Below, piece by piece: positions 16,316-22,595 of a stretch of 30,257 bases of DNA. A program made the translations under genes and the position numbers. Within the stretch, counting starts at the first letter, position 1. Each line of letters opens with the position of its first letter. A model generated the notes under the pieces. The model made no database searches. It saw only the letters and a program-made list of their open reading frames with translations, and was not told the DNA's origin. Source of the DNA: an uncultured Erysipelotrichaceae bacterium (GTDB taxonomy: Bacteria > Bacillota_I > Bacilli_A > RF39 > UBA660); assembly GCA_902783345.1 (NCBI GenBank), contig CACZQI010000048.1, positions 1-30,257 of the forward strand, in the 5' to 3' direction.

Positions 16316-16345
16316 ATAATACCACAAAATAAACAAAAAAGTCAA
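16316..16345 (-). promoter_or_regulatory. Promoter of the gltX leader RNA
   Basis: TTGACT (16340-16345), 18 bp, TATTAT (16316-16321) on the minus strand, with TGG before the -10 (extended). The start falls at about 16309, the first base before P1. It overlaps the T-tract end of the tRNA terminator. Confidence 0.75.
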
Positions 16346-16373
16346 AATTAAAAAGCCCATGATTAAAGGCTTT
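16345..16373 (-). terminator. Terminator of tRNA-Glu
   Basis: Minus-strand stem AAAGCC / GGCTTT with a short loop, followed by TTTAATTTT. It lies 13 nt past the CCA end. Confidence 0.75.
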
Positions 16374-16385
16374 GCGTATCAATTT

Positions 16386-16461
16386 TGGTGACCTATATGG
16401 GGTTCGAACCCATGAATGTAGCCTTGAGAGGGCTATGTGTTAACCATTTCACCAATAGGCC
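16386..16461 (-). tRNA. tRNA-Glu (anticodon CUC)
   Basis: A 76-nt cloverleaf with encoded CCA. Acceptor GGCCTAT / ATAGGTC (one G-U), D-stem GTG/CAC, anticodon stem TAGCC/GGCTA with loop CTCTCAA, so the anticodon is CUC (codon GAG), variable CATTC, and T-arm ATGGG TTCGAAC CCCAT. Overall it is very close to bacillary tRNA-Glu apart from the anticodon, which is UUC in the usual isoacceptor. It has its own promoter and terminator and lies upstream of gltX on the same strand. Confidence 0.95.
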
Positions 16462-16477
16462 AGTTAAAAACAATCTA

Positions 16478-16506
16478 ATTATACATCATTAGTATAATTA
16501 AATCAA
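16478..16506 (-). promoter_or_regulatory. Promoter of tRNA-Glu
   Basis: TTGATT (16501-16506), 17 bp, TATAAT (16478-16483) on the minus strand, beginning 3 bp past the stop codon of the channel gene. The start near 16471 gives a 10-nt 5' leader. Confidence 0.8.
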
Positions 16507-16508
16507 TT

Positions 16509-17144
16509 TTATTTTTGTAAATAGTCTTTTAATTTATACATTAAGGGAATAAATACGCCACCTATTCCATTACCAAGTATCATAAGTCCTAAATAACCAA
16601 AGACTTTAGCATTATAAACATTTGCAACTGCAAAATAATACATATTAGCAATAGAGTGTTCAAATCCACATAAAATAAATACCATAATTCCTAAAAATAT
16701 AGAAGCGTATTTAGAAAAATTATCTTTGCCTTCCTTATATCCATCAACTGCTAAATACATTATCATGCCGCAAAAACAAGAGAGTAACAAAATGCTTATT
16801 ATACTATCATTTAATTTAATATCACATAAAATAGCTGCTTTAGTATTTAATGCTTCATAAATCCTCGTAAATTTAAGTAAAAAACCTAAAAGAAATGTCC
16901 CAATAAAGTTACCCACAATAGTTACTAGTACTTCAATTAAATATTTTGGTTTATTATTAAAAATATAACCTACTTTACCTGTATATAAATTATAACCGCG
17001 AACGCATATCATAAATAAACCAATGGCAAATAATAATGAACCAATTACTTTATTATCTAATGATAGATAAATTGTTCCACCTAAGCCAATCATAATACCT
17101 GCTAACATACTTTTAATTAAAAAGTTTAAAATATCTTTTTTCAT
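16509..17144 (-). CDS. Formate/nitrite transporter (FNT) family channel
   Basis: A pentameric membrane channel family for small monovalent acids (formate, nitrite, lactate) or hydrosulfide. The 211 residues hold about six hydrophobic segments. Recognisable motifs are AGIMIGLGGTIYLS in the first helix, the re-entrant region LYTGKVGYIF (family: L(F/Y)TGN), and GFEHSIANMYYF (family: GFEHSVANMF), whose His is the central pore histidine. It is shorter than FocA/NirC (about 270), mainly in the termini and loops. The ATG at 17144 sits behind AGGTGAT; the GTG at 17153 overlaps that site and is rejected. The substrate is unknown. No pyruvate-formate lyase gene is nearby. Confidence 0.88.
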   Translation of the reverse strand: MKKDILNFLIKSMLAGIMIGLGGTIYLSLDNKVIGSLLFAIGLFMICVRGYNLYTGKVGYIFNNKPKYLIEVLVTIVGNFIGTFLLGFLLKFTRIYEALNTKAAILCDIKLNDSIISILLLSCFCGMIMYLAVDGYKEGKDNFSKYASIFLGIMVFILCGFEHSIANMYYFAVANVYNAKVFGYLGLMILGNGIGGVFIPLMYKLKDYLQK

Positions 17145-17172
17145 CTTTATCACCTAACCTTAATATATCATG

Positions 17173-17203
17173 AAAAAATAAAGACTAGCAAGAGCTAGCC
17201 TAT
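17173..17203 (-). terminator. Terminator of hsp20
   Basis: Minus-strand core stem CTAGC/GCTAG with a TCTT loop, extended by G-U and G-C pairs, followed by TTTATTTTTT. It overlaps the hsp20 stop codon. Confidence 0.75.
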
Positions 17204-17592
17204 TTTATTTCGATTTTTTTAGTTGTATCTATTTCCTCTTTCTTAGGAACTGTTAGATGAAGTGTACCATTAGTAAACTTAGCATCTATTTTGTTAGTAT
17301 CGACATCGCCTAAAGCAAAAGATCTTTGGATTTCTCCATAAACTCTTTCCCTGCGAATATAATTTTTTGTTTCTTCATTTTCTTCTTTATTTTTAGAAGC
17401 TTTAATTGTAAGGTATCCATCTTTTACTTCAATGTTAATGTCGCCTTTATCATATCCAGGAGTATCCATTATGATATGATAGTTATCTCCTTCCTCATAA
17501 ATGTCACACTTCATTTCGTTTCTTTTAGGTGATTGAACAAATAGATTATCGAAATCATCATCAAAGAAAAAACTTCTTGGGATTAAATTCAT
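17200..17592 (-). CDS. Small heat-shock protein Hsp20
   Basis: An ATP-independent holdase of the alpha-crystallin/Hsp20 family that keeps unfolded proteins soluble, 130 residues. After a short N-terminal arm (LIPRSFFFDDDFDNLF) comes the crystallin domain with CDIYEEGDNYHIIMDTPGY, VKDGYLTIKA, the YIRRERVYGEIQRSFAL loop and the signature NGTLHLTVPKKEE. The tail ends with KKIEIK, an I-x-I contact motif. The ATG at 17592 is preferred over the GTG at 17601, which is only 3 nt after AAAGGA. A CIRCE element covers the promoter, so the gene should be repressed by HrcA and induced by heat or misfolding stress. Confidence 0.95.
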   Translation of the reverse strand: MNLIPRSFFFDDDFDNLFVQSPKRNEMKCDIYEEGDNYHIIMDTPGYDKGDINIEVKDGYLTIKASKNKEENEETKNYIRRERVYGEIQRSFALGDVDTNKIDAKFTNGTLHLTVPKKEEIDTTKKIEIK

Positions 17593-17617
17593 TATCCACA
17601 CATCCTTTCCTGATTAT

Positions 17618-17646
17618 GTTATAACACAAAAATTAGCACTTGTCAA
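17618..17646 (-). promoter_or_regulatory. Promoter of hsp20
   Basis: Perfect -35 TTGACA (17641-17646), 17 bp, -10 TATAAC (17618-17623) with TGT before it on the minus strand. The -35 lies within the CIRCE element. Confidence 0.85.
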
Positions 17647-17659
17647 CTTTAAGTGCTAA
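17633..17659. promoter_or_regulatory. CIRCE operator (HrcA binding site)
   Basis: TTAGCACTT, 9-nt spacer, AAGTGCTAA: a perfect 9-bp inverted repeat with the classical N9 spacing. It differs from the consensus TTAGCACTC-N9-GAGTGCTAA only in the innermost base of each arm. It overlaps the hsp20 -35, as expected for repression. Confidence 0.92.
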
Positions 17660-17681
17660 ATACTATACTTTTTTACATTTT

Positions 17682-17975
17682 CTAAATATCAAAATTCATT
17701 AAATTTTGCTCATCTTCATCAAAAACGAATTTTATAAGTTGAGAATCAAATTTACTAATTTTTTCTTTTAAAATATCAGCATCCATAAAGCAAATATCAG
17801 GTCTATTTAAAATTAGATTTTTGATATTCTTAATATTTAAAGAAGTTAAATAATCTAAAACTTGGCATACATTATCTTCCATTACTTCAAATTTATTAAC
17901 AATATCTTTATTAAATCGTTTTCTTATTTTAGTAATATCTTCTTTTTTTAAATTATACTTTTCTAAATAATCCAT
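17682..17975 (-). CDS. Unknown small protein with an mTERF-like helical motif
   Basis: An unrecognised 97-residue protein without signal peptide or membrane segment. Residues 38-75 have the pattern VLDYLTSLNIKNIKNLILNRP followed by DICFMDADILKEKIS: a helix pair with a Pro cap and then a second helix, which resembles one mTERF repeat. The similarity is by eye. It is last in a three-gene operon: its ribosome site GGAAAG lies within the last codons of the 651-residue gene, only 4 nt separate the two, and no terminator is evident before the hsp20 control region. A function in nucleic-acid binding would follow only if the mTERF likeness is real. Confidence 0.75.
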   Translation of the reverse strand: MDYLEKYNLKKEDITKIRKRFNKDIVNKFEVMEDNVCQVLDYLTSLNIKNIKNLILNRPDICFMDADILKEKISKFDSQLIKFVFDEDEQNLMNFDI

Positions 17976-17979
17976 AATA

Positions 17980-19935
17980 TCACTTTCCTAATATTTCTTT
18001 TTTAATTAATTCATAATCATCTTTTTCTAAATTTGAATTATAAGTTACAGCATAAAATAATGCTTCTTTTTCTTTAACATCGTGACTAACTAATACTTTA
18101 AAAATACTATAAACTTTATATCTAGAAATAATTATATTACCAAACTTAAATTCATATTTTCTTTTAATACTAGCAGCACTTGCGTCTGTAAAGAAAACTG
18201 GTCTTTTAGAAGCTTCTAAATATTCTAAACTATGATAAGTTCCATATAAAGCATTTATTTCTTCTTCAGTTAATATTTTTCTTTCCTTATTAATCCAACT
18301 GTCATATTCTTGATTAATACGGTCAGGAGTAATATTTTCATTCCAAATACTTAAATTATTTTTAAAAGCATAGAATATTCTTTTTATTATTAAAGTACGA
18401 ATATTTTTAATTCCTTCAAATAAATAAGAACTAAAACCAGATTCAATAAATGAATCAATCATTATATTCAAATTATTAGAACTAATTATTGATAAATTAT
18501 CATAACTATCGCTAGCAATTTCAATATTTAAACTTTTTAATAAATTGATATTTTTTAAAAGCTTATCTAAACCAATAGCAAGTAATTGTGGTTTGACAGC
18601 AAATATCATTTTTACATCTAAACCATATCTTGTAAGTAATTCTAATTTATTTTTATTATATTCTGGCGTATTGTAAAAATAAGTTATATTATTTTTAATT
18701 AAATTATCTAAATTAGCATCATAGTTTAAAGCTAAAGAAGCATTTTCTTTAAAGTATCCTTTATTTTTTTCAAAGAATATTGGAGTAGCACGATTAAATA
18801 AATCTTTTATAATATCTTCACTTAAATTAATATCTTTAAAATAGTTAAATAAATCTTCTAGTATTTCTTTATTTGATAGGCAAAGTATGGATACTATTCC
18901 ATTATAATTATTTTCTTTAAAGTATCCTGCTAAATTATCTTTATAATACTTAACTGCGCTTTCATTTAACCCATCATTAATTAAATTCATACAATATGAA
19001 TTAAAGTCTGTTTTTAAAATACCAATATCTTTTAAAGGATAATCAGCCGAATTATCAACTGGACTATCTACTTTTTCTTCAGCAATATCTTTATTATGTT
19101 CTTCTTCAATCTCTACAATTTCAGGCTCTTTTTCTTCTTTTCTTATCTTATTTTTCTTATCTTTGTCTTTAGGCTTCTTAGGCTCTTCTGTAAATTCAAA
19201 ACTATGAGGGCTAAAAATATCAATCTTGGCATTTTCCTTTTCATTAATATCAGTATTATTAGTTTCTTCTTTTTCGGTAATACCGCTAATAATTATATCT
19301 TCATTTTCTTCTGATATTTCAATAGAAGGCATTTCTATTTCTACTTTTTCTTCTTGATTATCTTCTTTAAATTCAGGAAGAAGTGGATAGTTAAAACTAT
19401 TTAAATAATCCATTACACTATTTAAATGACTTATCGTATTTTCTTTTTCATACTTCTTTATTAAATCATCAATTAAATCATAATCTTCAATAGTTAATGC
19501 AATATTATTATTAAATTTATTTATGATACTATCATACTTTTGCCCATATTTTTTATAAAATTTCTTAGCTTCTTTTTCAGATTTTTCATACTTTTCAACA
19601 ACTTTTTTAATTAGTTCAAAAACTTCATATAGTATTTCTTCTTGATTTTTACTTAAAGGAATACTGACATCTTCCTTTTTATTTATTTCTGTTAAACTTT
19701 TTAAATATATAACAGATGCTAAAAATGATTCTCTTGAACTTTCTGGATCAATATTATTAATTAATCCTTTTAATAAATCATTATCTAAATCTAAGATAAA
19801 TTCATAGAAATAATCTTCATTATTATTAACTTTATCAATTATTTCCTTTAGAAAAGCGGTATCATATGAACTTTTTTCGGCTTTTTTACCTTCTTCTTTA
19901 GCAATATTTAAAAAATTTATTATGTAATTTTTCAT
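17980..19935 (-). CDS. Unknown 651-residue helical protein with mTERF-like repeats
   Basis: Not recognised. Three regions can be seen. Residues 1-190 are helical and acidic. Residues 190-300 are a charged low-complexity linker dominated by Glu, Lys and Asp (for example PKKPKDKDKKNKIRKEEKE). From 310 to the end there are helices in repeated units of about 30-35 residues; one, LLTRYGLDVKMIFAVKP followed by QLLAIGLDKLLKNI, has the L-x-x-x-G-x-x and Pro-Leu-Leu pattern of mTERF repeats. There are no membrane segments or signal peptide, and I see no catalytic motif. AAGGAGG lies 5 nt before the ATG, and the previous gene ends 14 nt upstream. The stop codon is UGA, evidence that UGA is not Trp in this genome. 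Confidence 0.8.
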   Translation of the reverse strand: MKNYIINFLNIAKEEGKKAEKSSYDTAFLKEIIDKVNNNEDYFYEFILDLDNDLLKGLINNIDPESSRESFLASVIYLKSLTEINKKEDVSIPLSKNQEEILYEVFELIKKVVEKYEKSEKEAKKFYKKYGQKYDSIINKFNNNIALTIEDYDLIDDLIKKYEKENTISHLNSVMDYLNSFNYPLLPEFKEDNQEEKVEIEMPSIEISEENEDIIISGITEKEETNNTDINEKENAKIDIFSPHSFEFTEEPKKPKDKDKKNKIRKEEKEPEIVEIEEEHNKDIAEEKVDSPVDNSADYPLKDIGILKTDFNSYCMNLINDGLNESAVKYYKDNLAGYFKENNYNGIVSILCLSNKEILEDLFNYFKDINLSEDIIKDLFNRATPIFFEKNKGYFKENASLALNYDANLDNLIKNNITYFYNTPEYNKNKLELLTRYGLDVKMIFAVKPQLLAIGLDKLLKNINLLKSLNIEIASDSYDNLSIISSNNLNIMIDSFIESGFSSYLFEGIKNIRTLIIKRIFYAFKNNLSIWNENITPDRINQEYDSWINKERKILTEEEINALYGTYHSLEYLEASKRPVFFTDASAASIKRKYEFKFGNIIISRYKVYSIFKVLVSHDVKEKEALFYAVTYNSNLEKDDYELIKKEILGK

Positions 19936-19949
19936 AGAACCTCCTTCTA

Positions 19950-21161
19950 TTAATTATTTAATTTACTTTTAAGTGTTTTATACGCTTCTATATAATCCTT
20001 AATATTATTTACAACCATATCTTTTAATTTATCAATATCTTTAATATTATTATACTTTTCAAGTTCACCATGAAGAGCAAGTAATAAAGACACAATTTGA
20101 TATTTAATAGATTCTTCACCTTCTGTATTAATGCTTTGAGCAAGATATTTACTAAACTCTTCATCATTAATACTATTAATTAAATCTTTTTCATTATTTA
20201 ATATTTCATTAGCTTCATTAATTATTTCTTGTTCTTCACTATTTACTACTATCTTTTCTTGTACAACTTCTTCTCTATTTTTACGAGAGAACTCTAAGAT
20301 ATTATCTAACTCTAAGATAGCACTGTTTAAATCTAATTTATTATTTTTAACTTTATCAATAACATCTTCCATAAAGATTATAGTTAATGATTGTCTTATT
20401 TCGTTTTCATCTTTATTATATTTATTAGTTAAATCATTAATATTAGCATTATCAATATCTAAGCCTTCTTCTTTTGATAATAATTCATATGTTTCTTGAT
20501 ATTTTTCTTTTTTACTTTTAATAATTACTTTATATTTGTCTAATTCTTTATTATCATCTTGTTTTTTAGTAAGTAATTTAATATGCCCAATACCAATAAA
20601 TTTCTTTATTTCATATTTTTCATTATCATTAAAATTTAACTCATCTAATAAATCGTTAAACTCTTGAAAATCATCCACTGGTTTAACTAAAACATTTCCA
20701 TTAAATAAACTATAATACTTTGTATATAAAGCATTTCTTTCTTTTAGGGAATTAATAAATTCATCACTAGGAGCATTATTTATTTTTAAATAACGGTTAA
20801 TTTTATAAACAATATCATTTAACCATTTAGATGCTTCATTATATTGTGGAGCTTCAAAATCACCTTCAAATTTATTTTTAATTTTTTGATACATCTCAAA
20901 TAAAGGTTTATAAACATTATAAGTTTTAAATAAAATATCTTTCTTTTCACTATCTAAAGCACTAAAAAGTGTCTCAATTTCAGCATCACTAAAAGAAACT
21001 AAATCTTCTAATTTAATTTCATCATTTAATATTTCATGTGTATACAAAATATTTTTAATTTGCATTTTACTATTTCTAGTGTTTTCATAATCAATTATTT
21101 TAGAACTACTAGGCGAAATATTTGTTTGTAGTGCATTTAAAAATAAATCTACTATCTCCAC
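19950..21161 (-). CDS. Unknown 403-residue acidic helical protein
   Basis: First gene of the three-gene unknown operon. The start is a GTG behind GAGGGTGG, and the promoter is a TGA-TACAAT extended -10 at 21184-21192. The protein is almost all helix, rich in Glu, Lys, Asn, Asp and Leu, with no signal peptide or membrane segment and few aromatic residues apart from Tyr and Phe. Likely coiled-coil stretches lie near 205-240 and 290-330 (KNREEVVQEKIVVNSEEQEIIN). No motif was recognised. Its organisation (long helical regions with an acidic mid-section) resembles that of the next gene, and the two may form one complex; that is inference from the operon. Confidence 0.8.
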   Translation of the reverse strand: MEIVDLFLNALQTNISPSSSKIIDYENTRNSKMQIKNILYTHEILNDEIKLEDLVSFSDAEIETLFSALDSEKKDILFKTYNVYKPLFEMYQKIKNKFEGDFEAPQYNEASKWLNDIVYKINRYLKINNAPSDEFINSLKERNALYTKYYSLFNGNVLVKPVDDFQEFNDLLDELNFNDNEKYEIKKFIGIGHIKLLTKKQDDNKELDKYKVIIKSKKEKYQETYELLSKEEGLDIDNANINDLTNKYNKDENEIRQSLTIIFMEDVIDKVKNNKLDLNSAILELDNILEFSRKNREEVVQEKIVVNSEEQEIINEANEILNNEKDLINSINDEEFSKYLAQSINTEGEESIKYQIVSLLLALHGELEKYNNIKDIDKLKDMVVNNIKDYIEAYKTLKSKLNN

Positions 21162-21183
21162 TTTGCCACCCTCTATTATGTTT

Positions 21184-21192
21184 ATTGTATCA
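21184..21192 (-). promoter_or_regulatory. Extended -10 promoter of the unknown operon
   Basis: Minus strand TGA-TACAAT about 22 bp before the GTG start. Behind it lies a 9-bp inverted repeat AAATAAATA / TATTTATTT (21202-21238). Confidence 0.45.
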
Positions 21193-21239
21193 TAAACTTG
21201 GAAATAAATAAATTATTTTTTGCTATTGCTATTTATTTA

Positions 21240-21329
21240 CTAAATTGTTTACTCTCCAATTTACAAATTTTTCTTTTTCTTCTAAGGCTTTTAGTAAACT
21301 ATTTACATGAACTTAACCTCTTATAGCAT
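21240..21329 (-). other. Coding-like remnant without a start codon
   Basis: On the minus strand a 27-codon frame with coding-like composition (KALEEKEKF, then VNWRVNNLVNK) ends at a TAG just behind the unknown operon's promoter region. A good ribosome site (AAGAGGTTAAG) is followed by ATG-TAA in another frame, so no intact start exists. It may be a decayed gene. GTTTACT/AGTAAAC (21248-21299) forms a distant inverted repeat within it. Confidence 0.25.
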
Positions 21330-21343
21330 TAATTTATTTTAAA

Positions 21344-21352
21344 TGGTATTAT
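21344..21352 (+). promoter_or_regulatory. Extended -10 promoter of the nuclease cluster
   Basis: TGG-TATTAT ends 14 bp before the ATG at 21367, so the leader would be only about 8 nt and start within the GAGG site. Confidence 0.5.
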
Positions 21353-21366
21353 ATTTACGAGGTTAT

Positions 21367-22137
21367 ATGAAAAAGATATTTATTGTAATAATTATTTTTA
21401 TTGGTACTTTAAATGTATATGCTAATTCTAAAGAAAAAGTAACATTAACAAAGTGCGTAGATGGAGATACAGCATTATTTAAAATAAATAATGTTAATAC
21501 AAGAGTACGATTTTTAGGTATTGATACACCTGAATCTGTAAAACCAGAAAGTGAAGCTGAAGCTTATGGTAAAAAGGCTAGTAATTATACCTGCGATAAA
21601 CTTACTAATGCGAAAGAAATTTATTTAGAATATGATGAAAAAAGTGATGAAAAAGATAAATTTGATCGAACTCTTGCTTGGGTTTGGGTAGATAGCTCTC
21701 TTTTAGAACTAGATTTAATTGAGCATGGCTATGCTAAAGTAAGATATTTGTATAATGATTATAAATATACTAATCTTTTATATGAAAAACAAACTATTGC
21801 TAAAGAAAATAAAGTAGGTATTTGGAGTGATTATGAACCATTTAAATATACAGTCACTTTTAATGATAATGGCAAAATTACCGAAATAATAACTGAAGAA
21901 GGAGAAAAAATAAAAGAATTTATTCCTCAAAAAGAAGGTTATAAATTTATTGGCTGGTTTAAAAATAACGAAAAATTTGATTTTAATACTAGAATATATT
22001 CAAATATAACCTTGACATCAAAGTATGAAAAAGATATAAATATAGTAGAAATATTATTAATAGGATTTCTAATAATAGTATTATATAATTTAAAAAGAAA
22101 GGTAAATAATCATGGACGAAAATACAAAACTAAATAA
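21367..22137 (+). CDS. Secreted membrane-anchored thermonuclease-like protein
   Basis: A staphylococcal-nuclease (SNc/TNase) homologue. From the ATG at 21367 the protein has 256 residues: a signal peptide (MKKIFIVIIIFIGTLNVYA, cleavage before NS), then the nuclease domain with VDGDTA, RVRFLGIDTPE (Arg, Asp and Glu of the calcium/catalytic site) and the second catalytic Arg in FDRTLAWVWVD, followed by EHGYAKV and KENKVGIW. After it comes one Listeria-Bacteroides-type repeat (EGEKIKEFIPQKEGYKFIGWF), then a C-terminal membrane helix (VEILLIGFLIIVLYNL) and a basic tail. It should sit on the cell surface and degrade external DNA or RNA. A weak GAGG site is 4 nt before the ATG. It overlaps the next gene by 26 bp. 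Confidence 0.9.
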   Translation: MKKIFIVIIIFIGTLNVYANSKEKVTLTKCVDGDTALFKINNVNTRVRFLGIDTPESVKPESEAEAYGKKASNYTCDKLTNAKEIYLEYDEKSDEKDKFDRTLAWVWVDSSLLELDLIEHGYAKVRYLYNDYKYTNLLYEKQTIAKENKVGIWSDYEPFKYTVTFNDNGKITEIITEEGEKIKEFIPQKEGYKFIGWFKNNEKFDFNTRIYSNITLTSKYEKDINIVEILLIGFLIIVLYNLKRKVNNHGRKYKTK

Positions 22138-22288
22138 AAAATTAGTTATTGAAAAGCCAGTTGCAATTAAAAAGGAAAATGGTAGTAGCATTTTTCCTTT
22201 AATTCTTTTTATATTTATTCTTTGCGCAGGTATTGTATTTGTAATTTTAGAAAAATTAAATTACATTGATTATTTAAATTTTTTATAA
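22112..22288 (+). CDS. Small single-pass membrane protein
   Basis: An unrecognised 58-residue protein starting MDENTKLNKK, with a basic N-terminal half (two VIEKP/AIKKE-like stretches) and one membrane helix at about 28-47 (FPLILFIFILCAGIVFVIL), then a short YIDYLNFL tail. AAAGG lies 9 nt before its ATG. It overlaps the nuclease gene by 26 bp, and its stop codon shares one base with the next start (TAATG), so three genes are translationally linked. It is probably a partner of the membrane-anchored nuclease; that is inference from the overlaps. Confidence 0.75.
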   Translation: MDENTKLNKKLVIEKPVAIKKENGSSIFPLILFIFILCAGIVFVILEKLNYIDYLNFL

Positions 22289-22551
22289 TGGAAAACTTTG
22301 ATATTGATAAATTAACTAAAGAAATTGATTTTAATGCTAATGCTTTAAAAAAAGTCAATGACAATTTATATTTAACTAACTACCAAATAGATGTTTTAAA
22401 AAGAAATGAAATTAATCCTGAGAATTATAATTCTCTAAAAGATATTATTTATATAGCCGAAGAAGCTTATGAGGATACTTTAGATGAAGAATTAGACTTA
22501 GTTTTAAACGAATTAAGTGAAAGAAATTATTACGAAAATACTAATAAATAA
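22288..22551 (+). CDS. Unknown small acidic protein
   Basis: An 87-residue cytosolic protein, not recognised. The start overlaps the previous stop (TAATG). Composition is acidic with predicted helices: KLTKEIDFNANALKKV, the block YLTNYQIDVLKRNEINPENY, and a Glu/Asp-rich C-terminal helix (EEAYEDTLDEELDLVLNEL). Its position between the membrane proteins and the helicase suggests a link, but no function can be assigned. Confidence 0.7.
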   Translation: MENFDIDKLTKEIDFNANALKKVNDNLYLTNYQIDVLKRNEINPENYNSLKDIIYIAEEAYEDTLDEELDLVLNELSERNYYENTNK

Positions 22552-22560
22552 TTTAAACTA

Positions 22561-22589
22561 TTGACAATTAACTTTATCTATTTTATATT
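22561..22589 (+). promoter_or_regulatory. Promoter predicting a leaderless helicase mRNA
   Basis: Perfect -35 TTGACA (22561-22566), 17 bp, -10 TATATT (22584-22589). Seven bases after the -10 is position 22596, the A of the helicase ATG. No ribosome site exists in front of this ATG. Confidence 0.75.
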
Positions 22590-22595
22590 CATTCT

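Noticed and set aside
17326..17532. Plus-strand frame opposite hsp20
   Set aside because: Shadow of a clear Hsp20 gene; Phe-rich antisense translation typical of AT-rich coding DNA.
19096..19314. Plus-strand frame rich in Phe opposite the charged linker of the 651-residue gene
   Set aside because: Antisense of Glu/Lys-rich codons always gives Phe/Leu/Ser runs; not a membrane protein.
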